Origin: DAISVY01 sp036826635
Lineage (GTDB): Bacteria; Zixibacteria; MSB-5A5; GN15; FEB-12
DNA length: 64,000 nucleotides
Reading direction: 5' to 3'
Assembly (NCBI GenBank): GCA_036826635.1
Contig: DAISVY010000001.1
Coordinates: forward strand, 1-64,000
The position numbers were made by a program, and so were the translations under genes. The notes beneath the pieces were generated by a model. It made no database searches and was not told where the DNA came from. It saw only the letters and a list, made by a program, of their open reading frames with translations. Below are positions 1 to 8,764 of this stretch, piece after piece (within the stretch, counting starts at the first letter, position 1; every line of letters begins with the position of its first letter).

Positions 1-2
1 AC

Positions 3-71
3 ACCCGCGCTATAATAGATGTGGATGGCCGTCTCGTGATGTGGACAAACAGGCCATACGTAGAGGACTGA
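3..71 (+). CDS. C-terminal end of an exported-protein paralog (cut by window edge)
   Basis: The frame entering the window translates to a short tail ending in WTNRPYVED and a TGA at 69-71. The piece IIDVDGRLVMWTN resembles the end of the next gene (VIDTSGNLVFGTN), so this is most likely the C-terminus of a paralog lying upstream. The next gene starts 28 nt later. Only about 22 residues are visible, so the homology rests on a short match; function unknown. Confidence 0.45.
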   Translation, partial: TRAIIDVDGRLVMWTNRPYVED

Positions 72-212
72 TGCTGTCTCGCAGCAGAAGAGGGGATGGA
101 TGAAACAACGACACGTGATAATAACAGTGCTCGTACTCTTACTTTGTGCAGGCATTTTGTATGCAGATTCATACGGTGGGGAGCAGGGTGATCAACTGAG
201 TGCTGTGGATGC
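41..212 (+). repeat. Tandem repeat unit, copy 1
   Basis: This unit covers the end of the upstream paralog, the short spacer with its purine-rich ribosome site and the first ~38 codons of the gene at 100. It matches 863-1031 closely, including the WxNRPYVED-stop tail, the spacer and the signal peptide. The similarity ends abruptly just after the codons for LSAVD. The pair shows that this locus expanded by tandem duplication. Confidence 0.6.
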
Positions 213-822
213 GGCATCTAAGGCCATCCAGATAATGGGATGTGAGGGCGTTGTTGATACCACAGATCCCAAGATCGGCAGTCTGGCGAAGCTAGTAACG
301 ATAGTAGATACTACAATACCTTTTATCTCGGAGCAGTTGAATGATCGCGAGGCCTACATGGTAGAGATGAAGGATATCACAGTGGGTCCTGAGAAGTATA
401 AGAGATCTCGGGATTTTGAGGTGTACCTTGATCCTGAAACTGGTCAACTTCTGAAGATCGTCTCGACATTACCATCATACTATGAGAAGGTAAAAGAAGG
501 GAGGATCAGGAAAGCGTCTGTTAGTAAGATCGAAGAACAGGCAAGCAGGCGAGTGTATCTTGGGTTTCCCCAATTTACGCCGAAGCCTGCGTTTCTGGAT
601 GCACTTGATGTTGTACCTTCCAGTCACCGGGCGGACCAGATCGTGGCTGTTTTCGTTGAGTTCGATCGTGGCAGTTTCGGATGCTTTCCCGCCTGGGTTA
701 TTGAGACGTGGGGAGGATATGAGACAATTTTATCTGGGCCGGCGGTTCTAGAGGAATATCAGAGGAATTATCTCAAGACGGTCATAGACACGAGTGGCAA
801 CTTGGTCTTCGGGACAAACTAG
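100..822 (+). CDS. Exported protein of unknown function
   Basis: I do not recognise the family. The 240-residue product begins with a clear Sec signal peptide (MKQRHVII, a hydrophobic stretch, then a LYADS cleavage region near residue 22) and has no later membrane segment, so it should be exported. The segment around residues 95-120 (VYLDPETGQLLKI) resembles the small beta-rich repeats of PepSY-like exported proteins, but that is a weak impression. A purine-rich AGAAGAGGGG lies just upstream of the ATG. It sits in a tandem array between the end of one paralog and a truncated third copy. Confidence 0.7.
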   Translation: MKQRHVIITVLVLLLCAGILYADSYGGEQGDQLSAVDAASKAIQIMGCEGVVDTTDPKIGSLAKLVTIVDTTIPFISEQLNDREAYMVEMKDITVGPEKYKRSRDFEVYLDPETGQLLKIVSTLPSYYEKVKEGRIRKASVSKIEEQASRRVYLGFPQFTPKPAFLDALDVVPSSHRADQIVAVFVEFDRGSFGCFPAWVIETWGGYETILSGPAVLEEYQRNYLKTVIDTSGNLVFGTN

Positions 823-862
823 TAAGTTAGTTTCCCCGCTGCTTTTCAGGGCAATAGCTGTT

Positions 863-1031
863 CTGGAACAACAGGCCTTATGTTGAGGACTGATGCTGTA
901 TTGCGGAGGAGGGGATGGATGAAACAACGACACGTGATAATAATAGCGCTCGTAGTTCTGCTGTGTGCGGGCATCTCGTATGCAGATTCATACGGCGGGC
1001 AGCAGGGTGATCAACTGAGTGCCGTGGATAC
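863..1031 (+). repeat. Tandem repeat unit, copy 2
   Basis: This is the second copy of the unit at 41-212. At 864-893 it carries an orphan coding tail reading WNNRPYVED-stop, equivalent to the C-terminus of the upstream paralog. The gene at 100-822 stops before reaching this tail, so the tail is a remnant. A 25-nt spacer and the start of a truncated gene follow. Confidence 0.6.
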
Positions 1032-1050
1032 AAGCCATACACGTTCTTAG
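919..1050 (+). pseudogene. Truncated paralog of the exported protein at 100
   Basis: The frame reads MKQRHVIIIALVVLLCAG..., nearly identical to the first 38 residues of the gene at 100, with the same signal peptide. It then leaves the homology after LSAVD and stops at 1048-1050, giving 43 residues. The ribosome site and spacer are duplicated too. It is best read as the 5' stub of a deleted paralog; a tiny secreted peptide is possible but unsupported. Confidence 0.65.
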
Positions 1051-1313
1051 CCGGTTATAAAGTCGCACTGTCGGTTTTGTACCGTTCAGGTTTGTCGACC
1101 GGTTAAATCAAATTCAAGAGATGTCTCGCCTTATTTGTTTCTATTGTTAAGTGTTGCAATGGCTTATTCTAAGAGAAAGCGTTGCTGAAGAGCCGGTATT
1201 TATTCTTATCTTGAAATCCGAACAGGCTGCTTTGATATTGGATCGTTCGTAACATGGAAGTAACTTCCGTAGTGATAACATAAGCGCCTTTCGATCACAA
1301 GGACGAACAAAGC
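1051..1313. other. Intergenic region before the permease
   Basis: There is no credible reading frame here. The DNA is more AT-rich than the flanking permease gene and contains the promoter candidate at 1211-1239. No repeat to other parts of the window was noticed. Confidence 0.4.
1211..1239 (+). promoter_or_regulatory. Candidate sigma-70 promoter of the APC permease
   Basis: TTGAAA at 1211-1216 and GATATT at 1234-1239 are separated by 17 nt, about 75 bp before the permease start. Five of six and four of six positions match the consensus. This is visual matching only. Confidence 0.3.
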
Positions 1314-2606
1314 GTGGACAATAAGGTTAAGCACATAGGCTTCTGGGGAGTAGTGGCCATCGGTGTCGGCGGCATGGTCGGTGGCGGGATATTCGCCGTT
1401 CTGGGGTTAGCTGTCCAGTTGTCGAAAGGTGGTGCGCCGATAGCGTTCGCCGTAGGCGGCGCGGTAGCGATGTTGACAGCGTACTCCTACAGCAAGCTGT
1501 CGGTTACCTATCCCGGACAGGGCGGAACCGTGACCTTTCTCGATTGTGCTTTCACGCCCAACATCCTGATAGGGGCTATGAACATCCTGCTGTGGCTGTC
1601 GTATATCGTGATGCTGTCGCTGTACGCTTCCGCTTTTGGCAGCTACGGCGCGGCCTTTTTTCAGGGTTCAACACAGCCAATCATCAGACATATTCTGATT
1701 AGCTTCAGTGTGATCGCGATCACTGTACTCAATATGCTGAGTGCCGATGCCATCGGGAAAGCGGAGACATGGATTGTGGCGTTGAAAGTAACGATCCTTC
1801 TGATTTTTGTCGCAGTCGGGTTGTCTCAGATAGATATAAGCCGGGTGAGTCCGGCCGCCTGGGCACCACCGCTGCAGATCGTTGCCGGCGGCATGATTAT
1901 TTTTCTGGCGTACGAGGGCTTTGAACTGATTGCGAATACATCCCACGATGTCATGGACCCTCACCGGATTTTACCTCGTGCCTACTTCACGTCGGTTATT
2001 TTTGTCATAGCGCTCTATATACTGGTTGCTTTGGTGGCGGTCGGGACACTTTCGGTTGACAAGATTGTCGGCGCCAAGGATTATGCTCTGGCCGTAGCCG
2101 CCGAACCGCTTCTCGGTCGCGCGGGGTTCATTCTTATTGCCTGCGCCGCGTTACTCTCCACGGCATCGGCTATCAACGCCACTCTCTACGGGGCCGCAAG
2201 ACTCAGCTTCACTATCGCCAAGGAGGGTGAACTTCCCGCGCTTCTTGAGAAGAAAGTATGGAACAGACCGGCCGAGGGGTTGTTGATCACGGCCATTGCA
2301 ACACTGCTGATCGCCAATACGTTTGACATCTCGAGCATCTCAACAATGGGCAGCGCCGGGTTTCTGATGATTTTTGCCGCCGTCAACGGTGCGAACCTGA
2401 AACTGAGAAAAGATACCGGCAGCAATTTTTGGGTGCCTTTTCTTGGGGTGCTGGCCTGCGGTGGGGCGCTCATAACGCTTCTCTGGCAAACTTACACCAC
2501 TGCTCCGGCCCGTCTGTGGACACTTGCAATCATGCTCGTGCTTTCGGTGACAATCGAGTGGTTATACCGAAAGTTTAGGCGTGGGGCGATTCGGCCGCTT
2601 CATTAG
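1314..2606 (+). CDS. APC-superfamily amino acid permease
   Basis: The 430-residue product is a polytopic inner-membrane protein with about 12 hydrophobic segments. It opens with the family's first helix and its unwound glycine motif (GVGGMVGGGIFAVLG, residues 15-29), which in APC transporters contacts the amino group of the substrate. A conserved segment FLAYEGFELIAN follows in the middle of the protein (TM6 region). The length is normal for the family. It should import amino acids or polyamines with protons or sodium; the substrate cannot be read. The start is a GTG with AAGGA about 10 nt upstream. It appears monocistronic. Confidence 0.85.
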   Translation: MDNKVKHIGFWGVVAIGVGGMVGGGIFAVLGLAVQLSKGGAPIAFAVGGAVAMLTAYSYSKLSVTYPGQGGTVTFLDCAFTPNILIGAMNILLWLSYIVMLSLYASAFGSYGAAFFQGSTQPIIRHILISFSVIAITVLNMLSADAIGKAETWIVALKVTILLIFVAVGLSQIDISRVSPAAWAPPLQIVAGGMIIFLAYEGFELIANTSHDVMDPHRILPRAYFTSVIFVIALYILVALVAVGTLSVDKIVGAKDYALAVAAEPLLGRAGFILIACAALLSTASAINATLYGAARLSFTIAKEGELPALLEKKVWNRPAEGLLITAIATLLIANTFDISSISTMGSAGFLMIFAAVNGANLKLRKDTGSNFWVPFLGVLACGGALITLLWQTYTTAPARLWTLAIMLVLSVTIEWLYRKFRRGAIRPLH

Positions 2607-2929
2607 CTGGCGCGAGTGTGAGGGGGGAAAGTGCGGCGGTTTTGCCGCTTTGATGCATGCTTTCTTTTCTGCTTGTAGATTCCGGATATTTCTAAAATAT
2701 CATATGAAATGTCCATCTTTTACCGATGGTGATACAGGGGGCATTTATTTTATTCTTGATATTTGGCTGTGGCAATGGTAAAGTTAACTTGTGGTGGGAG
2801 GTTCATGACGAGAATTAGCTAATGTTCAGAAACTAAAGGTTATCTCGGTCGGTACGAGAAGCTAATGTGAACAATGGATAACCCGATCCGTTTCGCGGTG
2901 GCTGACTGGATGGCTGAAAAAAGATTGTG
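2607..2929. other. Intergenic region
   Basis: This stretch has no supported gene. A short open frame at 2581-2781 lacks coding character. It contains a weak GC hairpin at 2633-2648 and then AT-rich DNA leading to the next gene. Confidence 0.4.
2633..2662 (+). terminator. Possible intrinsic terminator of the permease gene
   Basis: GCGGC (2633-2637) and GCCGC (2644-2648) form a 5-bp stem around GGTTTT, followed by a broken T-rich tract. The stem is short, so this is tentative. Confidence 0.3.
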
Positions 2930-3775
2930 ATGACACAAAAAGAAAACACAAAAGCGAACTATGGGTTTATTGACCATTTTCGATTGGGCAATCAAGGAAC
3001 ATTCAACTTCATTACCTGTGTGTTGGCCGTAATAGCCATAGTTGTTTCTTCATTGTCGTACTGCGTTTCAGAGCGATCTTTGGACTTGGCGAGGGATCAA
3101 TTTCAATATGCTATTGAGGATAGAGTATTCGTTGATGGAGAGTGGGCGAACGCAAGTCTTCTCTTGGACGAATTTCAAGAGTCATCATACTACAAGACTC
3201 TCGATGGAGAGACTCTTTATAGCGGTCTCTCAGCTTTTGTGAGGTTCAAGCTAGCGAACGTAAGCCAACATCCCATTACTATCGCTTTCCTCAAAGCCTG
3301 TTATGCTCTAAGGAACGGTTCTGTGTCGATTCCACATGGGGGAACTTTCATGCGAATGGATACACTTTGTCCAATTGATCTTCCGAGATCACTACAGCCC
3401 AGCGAGCAAATGACTGCAGCAATATTAGTCCCCATTCCAATATCAAAGGACGTATACTCTGCGTTGAAGAACTTGCCAAAACATTCCATGCTGGAAAAGG
3501 ATGCGATTATTAACTCATTGCTATCTTATAACCGGGAACACACAAATATCTTCAGCCAATCAAGCTCCGATACGTCGTGGTTTGCTACGATGGTTTCCTG
3601 TCTTTATACAGAATCATCTCATTTGCCAGAACTGCTTTTGACGATCAGTGAAGGAGACATGACAGTGCGAAGTCATGAACGGGCGCTTGAGATAGCCATT
3701 CAACTGTCATCCGGGTCTATTATCTTTGATACACTTGATTATATTAGTATTAACCGCTCTGCCATGGAGTTTTAA
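2930..3775 (+). CDS. Membrane-anchored protein of unknown function
   Basis: I do not recognise this 281-residue protein. It has one N-terminal transmembrane helix (about residues 27-48, NFITCVLAVIAIVVSSLSYC) after a short polar segment. The soluble remainder includes short beta-like strands and a PHGG...MRMD stretch. The ATG at 2930 directly follows an in-frame GTG at 2927, and either could be used. The gene is visibly more AT-rich than its neighbours and stands alone between the permease and a converging operon, which may indicate recent acquisition. Confidence 0.5.
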   Translation: MTQKENTKANYGFIDHFRLGNQGTFNFITCVLAVIAIVVSSLSYCVSERSLDLARDQFQYAIEDRVFVDGEWANASLLLDEFQESSYYKTLDGETLYSGLSAFVRFKLANVSQHPITIAFLKACYALRNGSVSIPHGGTFMRMDTLCPIDLPRSLQPSEQMTAAILVPIPISKDVYSALKNLPKHSMLEKDAIINSLLSYNREHTNIFSQSSSDTSWFATMVSCLYTESSHLPELLLTISEGDMTVRSHERALEIAIQLSSGSIIFDTLDYISINRSAMEF

Positions 3776-3899
3776 GCAGTGTAGAGATCAATTTAAGAAT
3801 AGCTTACCTAAGGGCAACAAGGTATGTATTGGCGGGCATGAGGCGGTTGTTGGTTTGAGGTCGCCACATTTATTCTGAATCGATCTCGCAGCCTTTTCT

Positions 3900-5054
3900 T
3901 TATGATTTACTCAAACGTCTTATTCGCCATTGCGCCATGGCAATCCAGATAATAGTCAGAGCCAGAAGGTGAAACAGGTATGGCATGATATGTTCCCAAC
4001 CGGCCCCCGTCTGCGCTACCAGGACGAAGGCGTTGAAAAGAGGAGTGCTGGGGAACAGTTGTGTCAAGGCACGCAACGGCCATGGCATTGACCACACCGG
4101 CCACGCATACCCGGACATCAAAAACAGCGGCATCGACGTGAAAACCAAAAACTGCAAAGCCTGAATTTCCTTTTTGAAAAACGACGAAATCCAGGTGGAA
4201 AATCCGATAAGGGAAATGAGAAACAGAGCCAATAGCACCGTCAACGCCGAGAGACTTCCCGAGACATTCAATTTGAATAAGGCAAAGAAAACAACGAATG
4301 AAAAGATGGTGTACGATGCATAAAGCACCAAATACGGAGCACCTTTTCCCAACACGGCGGTTAACGAATTTCCGCCAGCCATATCCATAAGCGTCGTTAA
4401 CGTGTTCTTCTCGCGTTCGCGGGCAATGCTTAATGCAAACCCGAACAACAAAGTCTGTTGAAGAATCAACACCAATAGTCCCGGCAGGAGAAAATCACCG
4501 TAACTTTCCGCGATATTAAACAGCGGGCGGATGTCATCTCTCAACGGCTGTACCAATTCTTCGGCCTCTTCGGTATTCATCCCTTTCGCTTGAAAATACC
4601 TTAGTCGAATACCGGCGGCTATGGTCAGCGCGACTGCGGAGACAGCTTTGTTGATGTCGTTCGATGGCAGGAAACGGGCGGTGTTCAGATATACCTGCAA
4701 GTCCACGGCGCGGCCCGATTTCAAAACGGCCTCGAAATCGTACGGAATGTATACGATTGCCTGTATGTCCGACTCGATAATATCCCTGCGGGCCATTTCG
4801 AAATCGGATGAAACTTCGCTGACTTTCAGTAACTGATGCGAATCGAGATCCCGAACCAGGGTGCGTGACAATTCGCTGTGGTCATTATCAATCACGATGA
4901 TGGGGATATTGGTCTCTATCTTGGCGATAAAAATCGTTCCGAGAAACAGGGCATAGGCGACCGGGGCAAGAAGTAACACTATCATGATGTTCCGGTCGTG
5001 CCGGATGATATCGACTTCTCGCCAAAAGACGGACATGAAATATCGTCGGATCAT
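3900..5054 (-). CDS. ABC-2 type transporter permease
   Basis: This 384-residue integral membrane protein has the ABC-2 export-permease layout: one N-terminal helix (about residues 23-45), a large extracytoplasmic domain (about 45-190) and five or six C-terminal helices. The start at 5054 overlaps the stop of the upstream permease by 4 nt (ATGA), which shows translational coupling and rules out the longer in-frame extension. It resembles the YbhR/YhhJ group, which works with a HlyD-type protein and TolC. It is the last gene of the operon running left from 9445. No ATPase gene lies in the operon, which is odd for ABC-2 permeases. Confidence 0.85.
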   Translation of the reverse strand: MIRRYFMSVFWREVDIIRHDRNIMIVLLLAPVAYALFLGTIFIAKIETNIPIIVIDNDHSELSRTLVRDLDSHQLLKVSEVSSDFEMARRDIIESDIQAIVYIPYDFEAVLKSGRAVDLQVYLNTARFLPSNDINKAVSAVALTIAAGIRLRYFQAKGMNTEEAEELVQPLRDDIRPLFNIAESYGDFLLPGLLVLILQQTLLFGFALSIAREREKNTLTTLMDMAGGNSLTAVLGKGAPYLVLYASYTIFSFVVFFALFKLNVSGSLSALTVLLALFLISLIGFSTWISSFFKKEIQALQFLVFTSMPLFLMSGYAWPVWSMPWPLRALTQLFPSTPLFNAFVLVAQTGAGWEHIMPYLFHLLALTIIWIAMAQWRIRRLSKS

Positions 5055-6277
5055 TCTTCCGTCTCCGGTTTTATGTTGGTGGTTTCGGTCATGGGTTTGA
5101 TGCGGTATTTCAAAAGCAGCGCCGCGGCCACCAGCGAAACAAAGACGAAAATCGACAAGGCCCCCAGTTCCGGTAGAAGAGCCTTCACCGGTGCATCGTA
5201 CCGGTATATTTTGAGAAACCCGTTCAGGAAATGGGTGAACGGAATAATCTGCGCATAATAAAGATGTAACCCCGGCATGGCCCAAAGCGGGAAAGTGTAG
5301 CCGCTGAAAAGAAAAGCGGGTGAATTGTAAAATGCCGCGATATCGGTTGCAATGAATTTGTCCCTGAACAGGCAGGAGATGACCAGGCCCGGCAGGAAAA
5401 CAGCCGCAATGAAATATATCATGAAGAAAATCGCGAGCAGTACCGAACCGTTGATCGTAATATCGAAAAGTGGAAATAGCAGCCCCAGCACTCCCAGGCC
5501 GGTGGCGGTATGTATTGACATATGCGCCAGAGTTTTTCCAAAGAGAACACCCGAGACCTTGTTCCCGGCCGTCCGGAATAAATCGGCCAGTGTTCCCTCG
5601 TCGATCTCCTCGTTGATGGTCGTGACGGCCAGAATCATTATCAACATCTGCAACAGAACCAGGACTATGGCGGGGGACAGGAAATCGGCATAGTTATAAC
5701 CCGGATTATAAAGCGAGTGACTGTCTATTCGGATCGGGTTGGCCATGGCCAGGGCCTGGTCGGGGGAAAGCCCTTCGGCTTGCAGTCTTTTTATCAGGAT
5801 TCCGGCGGATATGGTCTGGACGATGGTCGAGGCATCTTTCAGAATCAAATTGCCGATGATCAGGTTGGTGCTGTTTTTGTAAATGACGATTGTCGCCGAC
5901 TTTCCGCTCTTGATGTCATTTCCGAGCCCGGCAGGAATATAGAAAGCGCCCTGGATTGTTCCTCGGCGCAACTCGTCGACGACGTCATCGACGGTCGATA
6001 GGGCTCCGACGATTTTCAATGAACGTGTCGATTCGATCGACCTGACAATCGTCCGTGACAGCTCACTGTCATCGAGATCGACCACCCCGATGGGGATATC
6101 GGTTACCACCTTATCGCTGTAGAGATAGAACATGAGAGAAAAGACGATCAGCGGCACCAATATCATAAGGGTGTAAAACGCCTTTCGTCGACCTATTCGG
6201 CCGAACTCCCGATGCATCACGCGCAGGGTCGGTGAGTGCGAGAATAAACGATCTGTGATGTTTCCCGTTATCCTCAT
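5051..6277 (-). CDS. ABC-2 type transporter permease
   Basis: This 408-residue paralog of the next gene has the same topology: one N-terminal helix (about residues 35-55), an extracytoplasmic domain beginning with VVDLDDSELSRTIVRSI, and C-terminal helices. The matching segment in its partner is VIDNDHSELSRTLVRDL, so the two probably arose by duplication and form a heterodimeric inner-membrane channel. A ribosome site (AAGGA) lies about 10 nt before the ATG. It starts 23 bp after the HlyD gene and overlaps the next permease by 4 nt. Confidence 0.85.
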   Translation of the reverse strand: MRITGNITDRLFSHSPTLRVMHREFGRIGRRKAFYTLMILVPLIVFSLMFYLYSDKVVTDIPIGVVDLDDSELSRTIVRSIESTRSLKIVGALSTVDDVVDELRRGTIQGAFYIPAGLGNDIKSGKSATIVIYKNSTNLIIGNLILKDASTIVQTISAGILIKRLQAEGLSPDQALAMANPIRIDSHSLYNPGYNYADFLSPAIVLVLLQMLIMILAVTTINEEIDEGTLADLFRTAGNKVSGVLFGKTLAHMSIHTATGLGVLGLLFPLFDITINGSVLLAIFFMIYFIAAVFLPGLVISCLFRDKFIATDIAAFYNSPAFLFSGYTFPLWAMPGLHLYYAQIIPFTHFLNGFLKIYRYDAPVKALLPELGALSIFVFVSLVAAALLLKYRIKPMTETTNIKPETEE

Positions 6278-6300
6278 TTCCGGATCCTTCGGGAACTAAC

Positions 6301-7281
6301 CTACAACTGTACCCTGGCGGTCATGCCGGGGCGCAGACCGGGAATCTTGCTTTCGGGGCGGAGATGAATCTCGAAGGTTTTGAGATCGAAATCACCTTTC
6401 TGATTCGTCGCTTTCCAGGTGGCGAAATCGGCCATGGGGGCGATATACGTAACCCGGGCGGGGTGTTCTTCGGAGTCAATAGCGGGAATGACAATCCGGG
6501 TCGCACTGCCCATTTTCACCCGTTCCATTTTGTCTTCGCGCAATTGCACGACAATCCAGACATCGTCCGGGTTGATGATGGTGAAAACAGGATACCCGGC
6601 GGCGACCATTTCTCCGGCGCTGACTATTTTCTTGCTGACTTCGCCGCTAATCGGGCTGATCAGTTCGGTTTCTTTCTGGTAGGAGATGGCTTCATTGTAA
6701 GCATTTTCGGCCTGGTGAAAAAGTCCCTGCGCCCCGCGGATTTCTTCTTCCCGGGCGCCTTTCAGCACCATTTGATATTTGGCGTTTGCCGCTTCCATCT
6801 GTTCTTTGGCCGCGAGATACTGAAATTCGACACGATCCCGTTCCTGGGTCGAAATCACGCTGTCCTGGTAAACCTTCTGGATACGATCATATGTTTTTTT
6901 AGCCAGTTCGTATTGATGCACGGCTTCCATGTACAGTTTTTCGACCGCTTCCTTTTCCTCCGGACGGGCTCCGCTGATCGCCATGTCGAGTTTGGCCCGA
7001 GCCGCTTCCATCGCTCCCCGAGCCTGTTCCACTTTGGCATCGATTTCGTCGCTTTGCAGCCTGGCCAGAATTTGCTCTTTGGTCACCTGATCACCCTCGG
7101 CGACAAAGATGGTGTCGACTCTCCCCGGGATTTTCGAGGAGACGTCTATTTCGTCGACCTCAGCCATACCCGTAACGATTTCTTTATCCGGAATTATGGC
7201 GCGGACGATGATTACGGCGAGGGCCGCGACTGCGATGACAACGGGAATGTATATGATCCATCGAGACATTTTGAATTTCAT
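6301..7281 (-). CDS. HlyD/YbhG-family membrane-fusion protein
   Basis: This 326-residue periplasmic adaptor is anchored by one N-terminal helix (residues 8-30). A biotinyl-lipoyl half-motif follows (VDEIDVSSKIPGRVDTIFVAEGDQV), then a long coiled-coil hairpin (about 80-205, rich in Ala, Glu and Lys), the second lipoyl half (ISPISGEV) and a beta-barrel domain (VWIVVQLREDKM). It should bridge the two ABC-2 permeases and TolC across the periplasm. GAGGAG lies 8 nt before the ATG, and the stop of tolC is immediately upstream. Confidence 0.88.
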   Translation of the reverse strand: MKFKMSRWIIYIPVVIAVAALAVIIVRAIIPDKEIVTGMAEVDEIDVSSKIPGRVDTIFVAEGDQVTKEQILARLQSDEIDAKVEQARGAMEAARAKLDMAISGARPEEKEAVEKLYMEAVHQYELAKKTYDRIQKVYQDSVISTQERDRVEFQYLAAKEQMEAANAKYQMVLKGAREEEIRGAQGLFHQAENAYNEAISYQKETELISPISGEVSKKIVSAGEMVAAGYPVFTIINPDDVWIVVQLREDKMERVKMGSATRIVIPAIDSEEHPARVTYIAPMADFATWKATNQKGDFDLKTFEIHLRPESKIPGLRPGMTARVQL

Positions 7282-7283
7282 CT

Positions 7284-8759
7284 TCAGTTCTCCTCACCGT
7301 TCCATACCGTCAGCATATCCATGGGATAACCGGCGGCGACCAGAAGATCGGTCAGTGCTTTATAATAATCGTATAATGACGTTATTCTCTCGATCAGGTT
7401 TTTCTCATGAGACAAGCGGGCGTCGATAACCTCAAGCGATGTTCCCAGCCCGGTCTGGAACCGTTTTTCGTTCAGCCTGACGCTTTCGTTCGACAGCGCG
7501 ACCGAGGCTTCCAGCTTTTGGAAACGGGTTTCGGCGTTGCGCATATCGCGGTACGATTTGTTTACCCAAAGACTGATCTCCCGCTTTGCCCCGGCCGCGA
7601 GGTAATCTACCTCACGCTGGAGGTATTTGGCCGACTGCAGGCGGCTGTAATTCTTGAATCCGTTGAACAGATTCAGATTCAATTGAATACCGACCGCCCA
7701 GCGCGGTTCCAGGGCCGAGAGGTCTTCATCGTACAGTTCATATTTACCGAAACCGGCCAACTGCGGCATAAATTCGGAGCGTGCCACCGCGTAATTTTGT
7801 GACGCGGCCTTTTTCTTCTCTGCGATCATCCGTAATATCGGTTGCTGGTCGTAGGCGCGCTTATGGAACGCGGCAAGTGAGTCCGCAACCTGATGGTACG
7901 ACAGCGTGTCGGTAATGGTCACCGGTGCATCGTCATCCAGCCCCAGGGTATTGCGAAAGGCCACCATGGCGAGTTCCAGCCGATTGTCGTCGTCGAACAG
8001 GTTCTTGTCGGCGTCGGCCACGGCCACTTCGGCCCGGAGCAGATCGTAGCGGGCAATCAATCCTTCTTCGGCAAGGCGTCGGGCATCGCGGCGATGTCGT
8101 TCCATGCCAGCCAGAACGTCCTCGCGGGTTTTCACGACCTGCTGCATCAGGATAATGCCGAGATAGTTGTTGATGGCCTCCTGGATTATTTCGTTTTCGA
8201 TTCGGGTGAGTTCATCTTCGGCGGCGCGTTTTTCGGCGCTGGCCGCTTTCTTGGCGGCGATCAATTTTCCTCCCATGAATAAAGGCTGCACGACCGTAAT
8301 CGAAGCGGTCTTGTAATCCTGATCCTTGAAGGTTTCGACGAACGGCGGGAGCAGCCCGTCGAGCGCGGCCGAATACTGACTGAAATAGGCCGCCCGTTCT
8401 TCCGGGGTGAGGGCCGAGCCTCCTCCCGCGAGTTGATATATATTGGTGAACTCGACCTCGTTATTCGCCTGCATCTGAATCATGGCGTCCCGGATGGGGG
8501 AGAGATCAATCGAAAGCGGGTCGTCCAAATGGTTGTAGCTGGCCTGCAGTGATGCCGACGGCATGAAATTCCCCGAAGCTTCGCGGTCGGCGTATTTGGC
8601 CTGATTGAGCTTCGCCCGGTATTGTCGGATTTTATCGTTGTTCTCCAACGCGGTTGTGATCGCTTGTCCGAGAGACATTTCCTCCGCGACGATTTTGCCG
8701 GGAAGCAGCATCAGGGATAACACCGCAGTCACAAGAGTACATTTTACGACATTTTTCAT
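7284..8759 (-). CDS. TolC-family outer-membrane efflux protein
   Basis: The product (491 residues from the chosen ATG) has a signal peptide (MKNVVKCTLVTAVLSLMLLPG) and two long helical repeats typical of the outer-membrane efflux family, with recurrent Ala/Arg/Glu-rich amphipathic helices and the terminal signature RFQTGLGTSLEVIDARLS. It forms the trimeric exit duct. The ATG at 8759 follows AAGGTGAT; an in-frame GTG at 8768 overlaps the upstream tetR stop and is a less likely start. It lies between tetR and the HlyD gene in the operon. Confidence 0.88.
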   Translation of the reverse strand: MKNVVKCTLVTAVLSLMLLPGKIVAEEMSLGQAITTALENNDKIRQYRAKLNQAKYADREASGNFMPSASLQASYNHLDDPLSIDLSPIRDAMIQMQANNEVEFTNIYQLAGGGSALTPEERAAYFSQYSAALDGLLPPFVETFKDQDYKTASITVVQPLFMGGKLIAAKKAASAEKRAAEDELTRIENEIIQEAINNYLGIILMQQVVKTREDVLAGMERHRRDARRLAEEGLIARYDLLRAEVAVADADKNLFDDDNRLELAMVAFRNTLGLDDDAPVTITDTLSYHQVADSLAAFHKRAYDQQPILRMIAEKKKAASQNYAVARSEFMPQLAGFGKYELYDEDLSALEPRWAVGIQLNLNLFNGFKNYSRLQSAKYLQREVDYLAAGAKREISLWVNKSYRDMRNAETRFQKLEASVALSNESVRLNEKRFQTGLGTSLEVIDARLSHEKNLIERITSLYDYYKALTDLLVAAGYPMDMLTVWNGEEN

Positions 8760-8764
8760 ATCTA

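Noticed and set aside
11..16. Perfect TATAAT near the window start
   Set aside because: It falls within the coding tail of the upstream paralog, no -35 partner is visible in the available sequence, and the next start is 84 bp away.
6364..7329. Long plus-strand open frame (321 codons)
   Set aside because: It is the exact antisense shadow of the HlyD-family gene, has no ribosome site, and its translation is His/Phe/Asp-rich low-complexity text without domain features.
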